DNA of 28,563 bases from an uncultured Bacteroidia bacterium (GTDB lineage Bacteria; Bacteroidota; Bacteroidia; Bacteroidales; UBA932), in assembly GCA_902767465.1 (NCBI GenBank), contig CACXHM010000067.1:1-28563 (forward strand), written 5' to 3'. The notes beneath the pieces are model-generated. The model saw only the letters and a list, made by a program, of their open reading frames with translations, ran no database searches and was not told where the DNA came from. Shown here one piece after another: positions 1-7,536 of this stretch. Made by a program: the position numbers and the translations under genes. Position 1 is the stretch's first letter. Each line of letters begins with the position of its first letter.

Positions 1-2615
1 CCGCCGAGTCCCCAGGTCCAGCCTTTGAATCGGAATGCGATGTATGCGAAGATGATAATGAGGGCGAGGATCACCGAGATGATGGCGTCGCGCTTGATAT
101 CGTTCGCAATGCTTGCACCGACCTTGTCGGAAGATATGATACCGTTCGGATTGTCCAGCGTCGATGTGAAGTCTTCCAGTGTCATGTTCTGGTTCACGAA
201 GAGACCCTTGACCGCCTTGTAGAGCATGGCCTCGATCTCTGCGTCAACCGAAGAAGACTCGTCCTCAATCTTGTAGGAAGTGGTTATCTTCATCTGGGAA
301 TCACCACCGAACTGCTTCACCTCAACAGAAGCTGCCTTGATGTTGTCGTCGGCTGCTGCGGCTTCTGCAAATACGTCATTGACCGCAGAACGCACATCCT
401 CTGCAAGAACGCTCTGGTCGAAGCGGACCACGTAGGTGCGGCCGCCGGTGAAATCGACACCATAGGTGAAGCCCTTGGTGAAAATGCTCGCGATTGCGAC
501 CACGATCAGGATACCGGAAATGGTGTAGGACCACTTGCGGGCGCCGAGGAAGTTGACATGTGTGTTCTTGAGGAAGTTGCGGGTCACCTTGTTGTCGAAG
601 GTGATGTTCTTTCCCTTCGCCACGCGTGCCTCGAAAATGAGACGGGTTACGAAGATGGAGGTCAGCACCGAAGTGATGATACCGATGATAAGCGTGGTAG
701 CAAATCCCTTGACAGGGCCGGAACCGAAGAAGAACAGAACCAGACCGGTGAGCAGGGTGGTGAGCTGGCCGTCGATAATGGCTGAATATGCATTGGAATA
801 TCCGTCTGCGATAGCCTTGCTGAGGCCCTTGCCGGCCTTGATTTCTTCTTTGATGCGCTCATATATGATAACGTTCGCATCCACTGCCATACCCAGGGTC
901 AGCACGAGACCGGCGATACCGGGCAGGGTGAGGACCGCGCCGAACGAGGCAAGCGTTCCGAAGAGGAGCACTACGTTGGTAAGCAGAGCACAATCGGCTG
1001 CGAGACCGGCACCCTGATAGAAGAGCACCATGTAAACGAGCACGAGGATGAATGCGATGATGAACGAAATCATACCGTCGCGGATGGACTTGGCACCGAG
1101 CGAAGGACCGACGACCTGCTCCTGTACGATGGTTGCAGGGGCGGGCAGTTTACCGGACTTGAGAACGTTCACAAGGTCGGTGGCTTCCTCCACGGTGAAG
1201 TGCCCGGAAATCTCGGAATTGCCTCCGCTGATCTCGCTGTTCACGACAGGGTAGGAATAGACGGTGCCGTCGAGCACGATGGCAATCTGCTTTCCGATGT
1301 TGTCTTTGGTGAGATGTGCCCAGATGTTGGCACCTTCGGCATTCATGCTCATGGAGACCTTGGGCTCTCCTGAAGTGCGGCTGTCGTAAGACACGCTTGC
1401 AGTGGTGACTGCGCTGCCGTCGAGAGGGGCCTTTCCGTCACGGGAAGAAGCCTTGATGGCAACGAGTTCATAAATGTTCTCACTGTTTCCAACGGGCTTC
1501 ACACCCCACATGGGACGGAATTCCGCAGGGAAAAGCGCTGCAATCTGAGGCATTGCAAGATATTTGTTTACCTTGGCCGTGTCGGCGGAAGTGGCATAAC
1601 CGATGCAAGCGCCGTTGTTCTGCTGCATGGGCTGCAGGACTGCAAACAAGGGGTTCTGTGCCTTATAGGCATCGAGGCTTGCATTGTCCTCTTCAGTGGC
1701 GTTCAGTTCTTCCGCCACGATGTCTTCGCTCTTTTCGGAAGAGGTTTCTGCCACAGGCTGCTCGGCCTCTTCGGCAAGTATGCCGGCGAGAACCTCGTTA
1801 GCTTCAGCGAGATAAGGATAAATCTCTCCATTGTCGAACGTTGTCCAGAACTCGAGAGATGCGGTTCCCTGGAGGAGTTTGCGCACGCGCTCAGGCTCTT
1901 TTACGCCCGGAAGTTCCACGAGGATGCGCCCGGAGTTGCCGAGTTTCTGGATGGAAGGCTGGGTGACACCGAAACGGTCGATACGGTTGCGCAGCACGTT
2001 GAAGGAGTTGGCAACGGCACTTTCAGCCTCTTTCTTGATGACGGTAAGAACTTCTGCGTTGGTGGATTCGGGCTTGATGCTTTCGCGCATTTCGAAAGTT
2101 CCGAATATCTGGCTGAGACGTGCTCCGCCGCTCACTTCCTCCCAGGCTTCGCCGAAGAGGGTGATGAAATCGGACTGGGAATTGACGCTGCGGCTCTTTG
2201 CAAGGGAGAGCGCCTGCAGGAACTGGGGATCGGTATTGTTTCCCGAGAGAGCCTTTACGAGGTCTTCGAGCTGAACCTGCAGCATTACGTTCATACCTCC
2301 CTTGAGGTCAAGGCCGAGGTTGATTTCCTTTGCGCGGACATCCTTGAATTTGTAGCCGAAATAAACTTTCTCGTTGGAAACGGAGTCGGTGTACCATCTC
2401 TGAGCATCCTTGCGGATGGAATCGAGATAATAGGCATGGTCTTCTGCTGCGACCTTTGCGAATGCGGGGGTCTGCTGCACCGCGACGGCTGCCTGTTCTG
2501 CATACTTGACCGCTTTCTTGTTCTGGATGCCCGTCACAAGCGTGAATGAGAGCTGCCAGAGGCAAGCGATGAGGAGCAGGATGGTAACCAATCTGATTGC
2601 ACCTTTACTTTGCAT
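1..2615 (-). CDS. secDF: SecDF protein-export membrane protein (fused SecD-SecF), 3' end cut by window
   Basis: Accessory part of the Sec translocon. SecD and SecF use the proton-motive force to pull preproteins across the inner membrane. The frame is open from the ATG at 2615 (MQSKGAIRLV...) to the window edge, giving 871 residues. One TM lies near residues 9-29. The SecD motif LGLDLKGGMNVMLQV is at 100-114. The SecD membrane domain follows from about 512, with LTLGMAVDANVIIYERIKEE at 572-591. The SecF half starts about 690, with its hallmark YGVDFTGG at 718-725. The visible part ends in the second SecF TM; fused proteins of this family run to about 1000 residues, so roughly the last 120 are missing. 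An acidic low-complexity stretch (about 278-312) interrupts the first periplasmic domain. Fusion of SecD and SecF is usual in Bacteroidetes. A -7-like box lies about 50 bases upstream. Confidence 0.96.
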   Translation of the reverse strand, partial: MQSKGAIRLVTILLLIACLWQLSFTLVTGIQNKKAVKYAEQAAVAVQQTPAFAKVAAEDHAYYLDSIRKDAQRWYTDSVSNEKVYFGYKFKDVRAKEINLGLDLKGGMNVMLQVQLEDLVKALSGNNTDPQFLQALSLAKSRSVNSQSDFITLFGEAWEEVSGGARLSQIFGTFEMRESIKPESTNAEVLTVIKKEAESAVANSFNVLRNRIDRFGVTQPSIQKLGNSGRILVELPGVKEPERVRKLLQGTASLEFWTTFDNGEIYPYLAEANEVLAGILAEEAEQPVAETSSEKSEDIVAEELNATEEDNASLDAYKAQNPLFAVLQPMQQNNGACIGYATSADTAKVNKYLAMPQIAALFPAEFRPMWGVKPVGNSENIYELVAIKASSRDGKAPLDGSAVTTASVSYDSRTSGEPKVSMSMNAEGANIWAHLTKDNIGKQIAIVLDGTVYSYPVVNSEISGGNSEISGHFTVEEATDLVNVLKSGKLPAPATIVQEQVVGPSLGAKSIRDGMISFIIAFILVLVYMVLFYQGAGLAADCALLTNVVLLFGTLASFGAVLTLPGIAGLVLTLGMAVDANVIIYERIKEEIKAGKGLSKAIADGYSNAYSAIIDGQLTTLLTGLVLFFFGSGPVKGFATTLIIGIITSVLTSIFVTRLIFEARVAKGKNITFDNKVTRNFLKNTHVNFLGARKWSYTISGILIVVAIASIFTKGFTYGVDFTGGRTYVVRFDQSVLAEDVRSAVNDVFAEAAAADDNIKAASVEVKQFGGDSQMKITTSYKIEDESSSVDAEIEAMLYKAVKGLFVNQNMTLEDFTSTLDNPNGIISSDKVGASIANDIKRDAIISVILALIIIFAYIAFRFKGWTWGLG

Positions 2616-2664
2616 AACGAATGTATTAGTTTTACTTTATAAAATAATTCAGCAAATTAGCCGA

Positions 2665-2672
2665 CAAATTTA
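2665..2672 (-). promoter_or_regulatory. Predicted -7 box of secDF
   Basis: On the minus strand the bases read TAAATTTG, a full match to the Bacteroidetes -7 consensus TAnnTTTG, 49 bases before the secDF ATG. No clear -33 TTG at the usual 19-21 base spacing is visible, so this rests on the -7 match and position only. Confidence 0.4.
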
Positions 2673-2713
2673 CGATTTTTTTCCAAGAAAGAAATTATCT
2701 GTCGCTTATTTCT

Positions 2714-2721
2714 TATTTTTG
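2714..2721 (+). promoter_or_regulatory. Predicted -7 box of the PD40 gene
   Basis: TATTTTTG matches TAnnTTTG and lies 21 bases before the chosen ATG at 2743, which would leave a leader of roughly 15 bases. No convincing -33 element is seen. Confidence 0.4.
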
Positions 2722-2742
2722 CAGGCTGTTTATTACCTGCAA

Positions 2743-4005
2743 ATGCGCATATGCGGACCAAAAGTACCCCTGGTAGCCGTGACAATCTTGGTCTCGGCCG
2801 CATTTGCCCGCGCCCAGGCCCTGCCGGATTATGAGTATTCCATCGCGGATGCCGAAGCTTATCACAGCGAATACGATTTTTCTTCTGCTGTACGCTCTTA
2901 CTCGGAAGCCTTGCGCCGTTGTGATGATTCGGTGCGCAGGGCAGAGATTGAAGGGATGCTCTCCCGCAGCCGCAACGGGCGTGTGATGTCGGGTTACTGC
3001 AAGCGCCCGAAAGTGGTAGCCCGCAAAACATTTTCGCTCAAGGAATTCTATTTATATTACCCCCTGCCGGACCGTTCGTGGAGACCGTCGCCGAACAGGC
3101 TCGACGCCTCGCCGGACGAGTTTTCGCCTGTGGTTTATTTCCCGCGCGGAAGCAGCGAGGTCTATTGGTCGGCAAAGGACAGCAGCGGGGTGCGCAACAT
3201 CTACTGGTCGCGCGAGGAAAGCGGAGTGTGGAGCGAGCCGCAGAAACTTTCCTTTTCTTCAGGTGAGGATGAGATTTACCCTATGGTCTGCGGCGACAAA
3301 CTGTATTTTGCTTCCAAAGGTCTTTATGGTGTGGGCGGTTATGATATATATGTCTGCGACCGGATTGCAGGGGGAGGCTGGAGCGAGCCGCGTAACATGG
3401 GTTTCCCGTATTCCTCCCCTGCTGATGACTTCCTTTTTATAGATTCTCCGGACGGAAGATACAGCATTTTTGCGAGCAACCGCGATTGCGGGATGGACAG
3501 TGTGAGTGTTTATGTCGTCGAATATGAATCTGTTCCTGTGAGTTCCTCTGTGCAGAATGTGGATGAGTTGCAGTCCCTTTGCCGTCTCGATCCCGCGGAC
3601 GATCCCAAAAAGGTGGACAACAAAAGCGTGATGTCGGCTTCTCAAAGCACTGACCCCAATACGGCCCTATACATGCGCAAGGCCGCGGAAGTCCGCTCGC
3701 TCCGCGAGGAAATCTCCCGGGTGAACAGGGAGCTTTCGGCCCTGCGTTCCCGTTACAACAGTACCGGTGGTGCCGAAAAAGAGGAACTCGCCGGCAAAAT
3801 ATTCACTCTCGAATCCACTCTCCCCGGACTGCAGTCCAAACTTGTGGCTGCCAACAAAGACCTTCAGAAAACAGAAATGGATTTTCTGCTGCACGGAGTT
3901 CTGATCGACCGCAGCCGTGCCGCCGCCGAAAGCGACAACCTCGTGGTGGGGGCTGACAAATCCTACACTTTCACCCGTCACACTCCTGGTCCGTCGGAAT
4001 TCTAG
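2743..4005 (+). CDS. Secreted PD40/TolB-like propeller protein with C-terminal coiled coil
   Basis: A 420-residue protein. The frame is open further upstream into DNA antisense to secDF, but the ATG at 2743 is preferred: it begins a signal peptide (MRICGPKVPLVAVTILVSAAFARAQA) and follows a -7 box. Residues about 30-85 look like a helical TPR-type repeat (AEAYHSEYDFSSAVRSYSEAL). Residues about 110-270 carry PD40/WD40-like propeller blades with the typical patterns VYWSAKDSSGVRNIYWS, LYFASKGLYGVGGYDIYV and W-S-E-P turns. Residues about 325-385 are heptad-rich (LREEISRVNRELSALRSR), suggesting a coiled coil. Related proteins in Bacteroidetes often carry a C-terminal OmpA domain; none is present here. 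A periplasmic scaffold or sensor role is possible; function unknown. It is divergent from secDF and its stop overlaps that of malQ on the other strand. Confidence 0.8.
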   Translation: MRICGPKVPLVAVTILVSAAFARAQALPDYEYSIADAEAYHSEYDFSSAVRSYSEALRRCDDSVRRAEIEGMLSRSRNGRVMSGYCKRPKVVARKTFSLKEFYLYYPLPDRSWRPSPNRLDASPDEFSPVVYFPRGSSEVYWSAKDSSGVRNIYWSREESGVWSEPQKLSFSSGEDEIYPMVCGDKLYFASKGLYGVGGYDIYVCDRIAGGGWSEPRNMGFPYSSPADDFLFIDSPDGRYSIFASNRDCGMDSVSVYVVEYESVPVSSSVQNVDELQSLCRLDPADDPKKVDNKSVMSASQSTDPNTALYMRKAAEVRSLREEISRVNRELSALRSRYNSTGGAEKEELAGKIFTLESTLPGLQSKLVAANKDLQKTEMDFLLHGVLIDRSRAAAESDNLVVGADKSYTFTRHTPGPSEF

Positions 4006-5867
4006 CGGCCGCTGTCCTTCACCATGCCGGCTACCGCAGTGCAGAACGGGGCGTTCTCCAATAAGGTAGTAATGTCCAGATGCATCCTCCAGCACCACCG
4101 GTTATGAGGGTCGGCGGGGTCGTTGATGCGTTCCGACTTCGGATCCGGTGCGCGGAGCGTTCCGTCCATCGACATCCAGTCCTGCAGGGGGAAGATAGCA
4201 AGCATGCTGACAGCGCTTAGATGCTCCCAGATGATGCGCCGGCAGTCTTCCGGGGCCTTGTCGGGGCCGTCCCAGAGCCTTATGCCTTCCATGTCGTGCG
4301 AAGATGTCGCAGCCACGCTGAGATAGGGCCATGGGCGGCCCTTTTCCATCCTTTGCATTTCCAGGGTCAGGATCTTTTCGTGGTCCATAACTCCCGGCAC
4401 GCAGTCGGGAATCATTCCGAGGTCTTCCCCGCAGGCAAGCATGCCCGTGCAGGAGAGCAGTTTCGGGAGTTTCAGCATGGCGTTGTGCGCCCAGAAGGCG
4501 TTATGCCGATGGAAGAAAAAGTCGGTATGCAGGGCGCCGAAACGCTCCTTCTGCCAGTCTTCCAGTTCAGAAGTGTCGGGAGAAATGAGGGGTTGGAACA
4601 TCCCGGGGCGGCGGACATCTTCGGAAAACAAACCCTCCAGCGGAAGCCCGAGTGATTCGATTTCGGCACGCGAATACGGCAGAGCCGGGTTAAAGTGCCC
4701 CCAGCGGCCGCTCTGCTTCGAGGCAGGAATCTCCCAGATGCGGAAAAATCCCAGAATGTGATCGATACGGAAGGCGTCGAAATAGCGGGACATGTTCCGA
4801 AGGCGTCTTTTCCACCAGTCGTAACCGTCTTCCGCCATGGCTTCCCAATTATAGGTAGGGAAGCCCCAGTTCTGACCGTCGGCCGAAAAGAAATCCGGCG
4901 GGGCACCGGTGTTGCAGTCGAGATTGAAGAGCTGTGGGCTGCAAACGGCATCCACGCTGTCCCGTCCTACCCCTATGGGAAGGTCTCCTTTTAGGAAAAT
5001 CCCTTTTTCGTGGGCATAACGGACCGCACGGGAGAGTTGTCTGTCGAGGTGATACTGCACCCAGCGGAAATAGCTTTCCGAATCTCCGCTTCTTTCTGCC
5101 ATGATGCGGGCGTAAGGCTCCAGCCATCCGGCATTGTCTTTTATAAACTTTCTCGCCTGAGGAGTAGCCAGATCCTGCTCTGCCCGGGCAGCGAACGCCT
5201 TTCGGAGATATTCCGTTTTAAGGCGTATCACCTCCGGATAGTTTACGGCGGGAAGTGCGTTCAGCTCGTTGCGGCGTTGAAGATACTGCCCGTCCTGTTC
5301 CACTCCGACATCGGGCAGATGTATATACAGAGGATGAAGTGCAAATGCGGAGACAGGATTGTAAGGGTAGGAATCGTCCCAATCTCCGTTTCTGGCAGTA
5401 TCGTTTATCGGGAGAATTTGCAGAACCTTCTGTCCTGTGCGTTCCATCCAATCGATAAAATGCGGGATATCGTTGAATTCTCCTGCTCCAAAACCCTCTT
5501 GACTACGTAGGGAGAAAATTGGAACAGCAGTGCCTGCTCCGCGGAATCCCGGCTGGTCGAAAATTGTGGCGGAATGCTTTCTTGTGAACGGGCATCCGGC
5601 AATCGGGCAGTCAATCCACTGGTCGTAAACCGAAGCTTTTGACTCCTTCCCTTCACGATGATGATGATCCCATTCCGTGCGGGTCCAGACTCCGTTCTCG
5701 ATCACTACATAGAAATAATCTTTCAGAATCCAGGCTTCATTTTCGTTCAACGACAGGGACCATACCCCGCCTTCGGACCATGTCATGGGGCGGACGCGCT
5801 CATCGGCTGCAACCAGGGCGAGTGACTCTCCCCAGCGCGTAAGATATTCGATACTGATTTTTATCAC
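4002..5867 (-). CDS. malQ: 4-alpha-glucanotransferase (GH77), compact DPE2-like form
   Basis: Transfers alpha-1,4-glucan segments between maltooligosaccharides and glycogen or starch-derived glucans; probably cytoplasmic because no signal peptide is visible. The GTG at 5867 is chosen (VIKISIEYLTRWGESLALV), because the translated stretch upstream resembles no family member. Residues 1-85 resemble one CBM20-type starch-binding domain. The catalytic domain starts about 108 (FRGAGTAVPIFSLRSQEGFG). The expected catalytic residues are present: nucleophile D369 in FDAFRIDHILGFFRIW, acid/base E481 in CGEDLGMIPDCV, and D525 in SSHDMEG. The motifs HRHNAFWAHNAMLKLP and ILTLEMQRMEKG place it with the DPE2-like branch usual in Bacteroidetes. 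At 621 residues it is much shorter than the near-900-residue Bacteroides enzymes, and a second CBM20 appears to be missing. It ends tail to tail with the PD40 gene, sharing CTAG. Confidence 0.93.
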   Translation of the reverse strand: MIKISIEYLTRWGESLALVAADERVRPMTWSEGGVWSLSLNENEAWILKDYFYVVIENGVWTRTEWDHHHREGKESKASVYDQWIDCPIAGCPFTRKHSATIFDQPGFRGAGTAVPIFSLRSQEGFGAGEFNDIPHFIDWMERTGQKVLQILPINDTARNGDWDDSYPYNPVSAFALHPLYIHLPDVGVEQDGQYLQRRNELNALPAVNYPEVIRLKTEYLRKAFAARAEQDLATPQARKFIKDNAGWLEPYARIMAERSGDSESYFRWVQYHLDRQLSRAVRYAHEKGIFLKGDLPIGVGRDSVDAVCSPQLFNLDCNTGAPPDFFSADGQNWGFPTYNWEAMAEDGYDWWKRRLRNMSRYFDAFRIDHILGFFRIWEIPASKQSGRWGHFNPALPYSRAEIESLGLPLEGLFSEDVRRPGMFQPLISPDTSELEDWQKERFGALHTDFFFHRHNAFWAHNAMLKLPKLLSCTGMLACGEDLGMIPDCVPGVMDHEKILTLEMQRMEKGRPWPYLSVAATSSHDMEGIRLWDGPDKAPEDCRRIIWEHLSAVSMLAIFPLQDWMSMDGTLRAPDPKSERINDPADPHNRWCWRMHLDITTLLENAPFCTAVAGMVKDSGR

Positions 5868-5873
5868 GGGGGA

Positions 5874-5881
5874 CAAAAATA
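5874..5881 (-). promoter_or_regulatory. Predicted -7 box of malQ
   Basis: The minus strand reads TATTTTTG, a match to TAnnTTTG, only 6 bases before the GTG chosen as start. If real, the transcript would be leaderless or nearly so. Confidence 0.35.
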
Positions 5882-5909
5882 ATAAATAAATCCTATACGG
5901 AGTTTTTGT

Positions 5910-5917
5910 TAACTTTG
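5910..5917 (+). promoter_or_regulatory. Predicted -7 box of the C69 peptidase gene
   Basis: TAACTTTG matches TAnnTTTG 21 bases before the ATG at 5939. An A/G-rich stretch (AAAAAAGGAAA, 5919-5929) between box and ATG could serve as ribosome-binding region. No -33 TTG at normal spacing is seen. Confidence 0.4.
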
Positions 5918-5938
5918 TAAAAAAGGAAACACAACCAT

Positions 5939-7456
5939 ATGAAGCGATTACTTGCAGCAGCAATGCTTTTGTTCTGCGCCCAGCTTTTTGCGCAGGATTT
6001 TGAATCCGATGGTTTAGACTGCACCAGCATAGCCGTCGGGAGACTGGCGAGCGACGACGGGTCGGTAATCACTTCGCATACATGCGACGGAAAGTCCCGT
6101 ACCTGGCTTACCATCGAGCCTGCCGCCCGCTTTCCAAAGGGCGCCATGCATCCGGTGTACCGGGGCGGTCGTCACAATGCTTTTCCCGGTGATACAAGCG
6201 GAGTCCGCTGTACCGGAGAACTGCCGGAGGCCCGCCGAACATACGCATATCTTAATACTGCTTACCCGAGCCTCAACGAAAAGCAGCTTGCAATCGGCGA
6301 GACAACCTTCAGCGGACCGGATACCCTCCGGAGCGACAACGGCATCTTCCTTGTCGAGGAACTCTGCCGTATTGCCCTGCAACGTTGTGATAATGCCCGG
6401 GAAGCCGTTGCTCTAATGGGGTCCCTTGCCGAGGAATACGGCTATATCGACGGAGGAGAATGTCTTACCGTCGCCGACAAGAACGAGGTCTGGTTCTTCG
6501 AGATCCTCGGGCCGGGCAAAGGGGAGAAAGGTGCTGTCTGGGCTGCCCAACGCGTTCCGGACGGCGAGGTTGCCGTATCTGCCAACATCCCGCGCATTTC
6601 TCGTATCGATCGTTCCGACAGGAAGAATTTTCTCTCATCCGCCAATGTTGAGTCCGTTGCCAGACGCTATGCCCTGTGGGACGGAGAAGGCGAGTTTATC
6701 TTCTACAAGGCTTATCACGGCAAATTCGGCGATGGCAAGAACTTTCGCGAAAGGGAATGGTGGATCCTGAGCACGCTGGCGCCTTCGCTCGGGTTGAAGT
6801 TTGAAGATGACGAAATGCCGTTCAGCGTGAAACCCGAAAAACCGGTGAGCGTGAGGGATGTAATGCAGTTGCTGCGGTCGACTTACGAGGGAGTTGAGGG
6901 GTTCGACATGACGCAGAACATAAAGATGAACGGGAAAATAAGCCCGATTGCAAATCCCTGGCCGACAACTAATTATCAGAAAACTATCAACGAACTTGCA
7001 CCTGGTTCCATTACATTCCGCCGTACGGTTTCGGTGGCCTGGTGCGCATATTCCACAGTTATCCAGTTACGCAACTATCTTCCCGATGCTGTGGGAGGAA
7101 TCTGCTGGCTTGCAGTTGACAATCCGGCACAGAGCCCCCACATTCCCATTTTTGCCGGCAATACCGAACTCCCGGATGCGATGTCGGCATGCGGCCAGAA
7201 CCGCTATGACCCGTCACTTTTCGTCTGGCAGTTCCGCAAGGCGAACAAACTCGCGACCCTGAGCTGGCAAAGTACAAAGGAAGATTTCAACAAAACCCTT
7301 CGTGAAGTGGAAGACGACGCCTTCTCGGACCTTCCCGGCCGCAAGGCTTCGTCTGAGGAGTTGAACGCCTACACCAAAAAGGTTTACGAGGCCTCAGCGG
7401 CCCGGTGGGCGGAACTCGAGGCACGGTACTGGGTGCAGTTCGGACGGGGATTCTGA
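5939..7456 (+). CDS. C69-family (PepD-like) dipeptidase, secreted
   Basis: An Ntn-hydrolase-fold dipeptidase of MEROPS family C69. Residues 1-19 form a signal peptide (MKRLLAAAMLLFCAQLFAQ). C28 in GLDCTSIAVGRLASDDGS is the expected nucleophile; in this family a propeptide is removed so that the Cys becomes the N-terminus, which fits its place just after the signal peptide. Other family features are NGIFLVEELCRIALQRC, EEYGYIDGGECLTVADKNEVWFFEILGPG (about 161-189) and AVSANIPRI. Length 505 residues is normal for the secreted Bacteroidetes group. It probably cleaves dipeptides in the periplasm; substrate preference cannot be read from sequence. It is divergent from malQ (71 bases apart) and followed after 80 bases by the GH2 gene on the same strand. 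Confidence 0.92.
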   Translation: MKRLLAAAMLLFCAQLFAQDFESDGLDCTSIAVGRLASDDGSVITSHTCDGKSRTWLTIEPAARFPKGAMHPVYRGGRHNAFPGDTSGVRCTGELPEARRTYAYLNTAYPSLNEKQLAIGETTFSGPDTLRSDNGIFLVEELCRIALQRCDNAREAVALMGSLAEEYGYIDGGECLTVADKNEVWFFEILGPGKGEKGAVWAAQRVPDGEVAVSANIPRISRIDRSDRKNFLSSANVESVARRYALWDGEGEFIFYKAYHGKFGDGKNFREREWWILSTLAPSLGLKFEDDEMPFSVKPEKPVSVRDVMQLLRSTYEGVEGFDMTQNIKMNGKISPIANPWPTTNYQKTINELAPGSITFRRTVSVAWCAYSTVIQLRNYLPDAVGGICWLAVDNPAQSPHIPIFAGNTELPDAMSACGQNRYDPSLFVWQFRKANKLATLSWQSTKEDFNKTLREVEDDAFSDLPGRKASSEELNAYTKKVYEASAARWAELEARYWVQFGRGF

Positions 7457-7536
7457 TTATTGTCAAATAATTAAGATCATTTTTAAAAGTTTCGTATATT
7501 CGCGCTTTGGGTTTCGACCCGGGAGAATGACCGCTT
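7457..7536 (+). other. Intergenic leader of the GH2 gene
   Basis: An 80-base AT-rich gap. It holds TATATTCG at 7495-7502 (7 of 8 matches to the -7 box, including all four invariant positions except one T) and a short GGGT-TTCG-ACCC hairpin at 7509-7520. No T-run follows the hairpin, so it is not a convincing terminator. Confidence 0.3.

Noticed and set aside
535..1017. Plus-strand open frame of 160 codons
   Set aside because: Antisense to the SecDF membrane domain, which has full family motifs on the minus strand.
2506..2742. N-terminal extension of the PD40 protein by 79 codons
   Set aside because: It would run antisense through the start of secDF and bury the signal peptide at residue 80.
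7509..7520. GGGT-TTCG-ACCC hairpin in the GH2 leader
   Set aside because: Only a 4-bp stem without T-run; can arise by chance.
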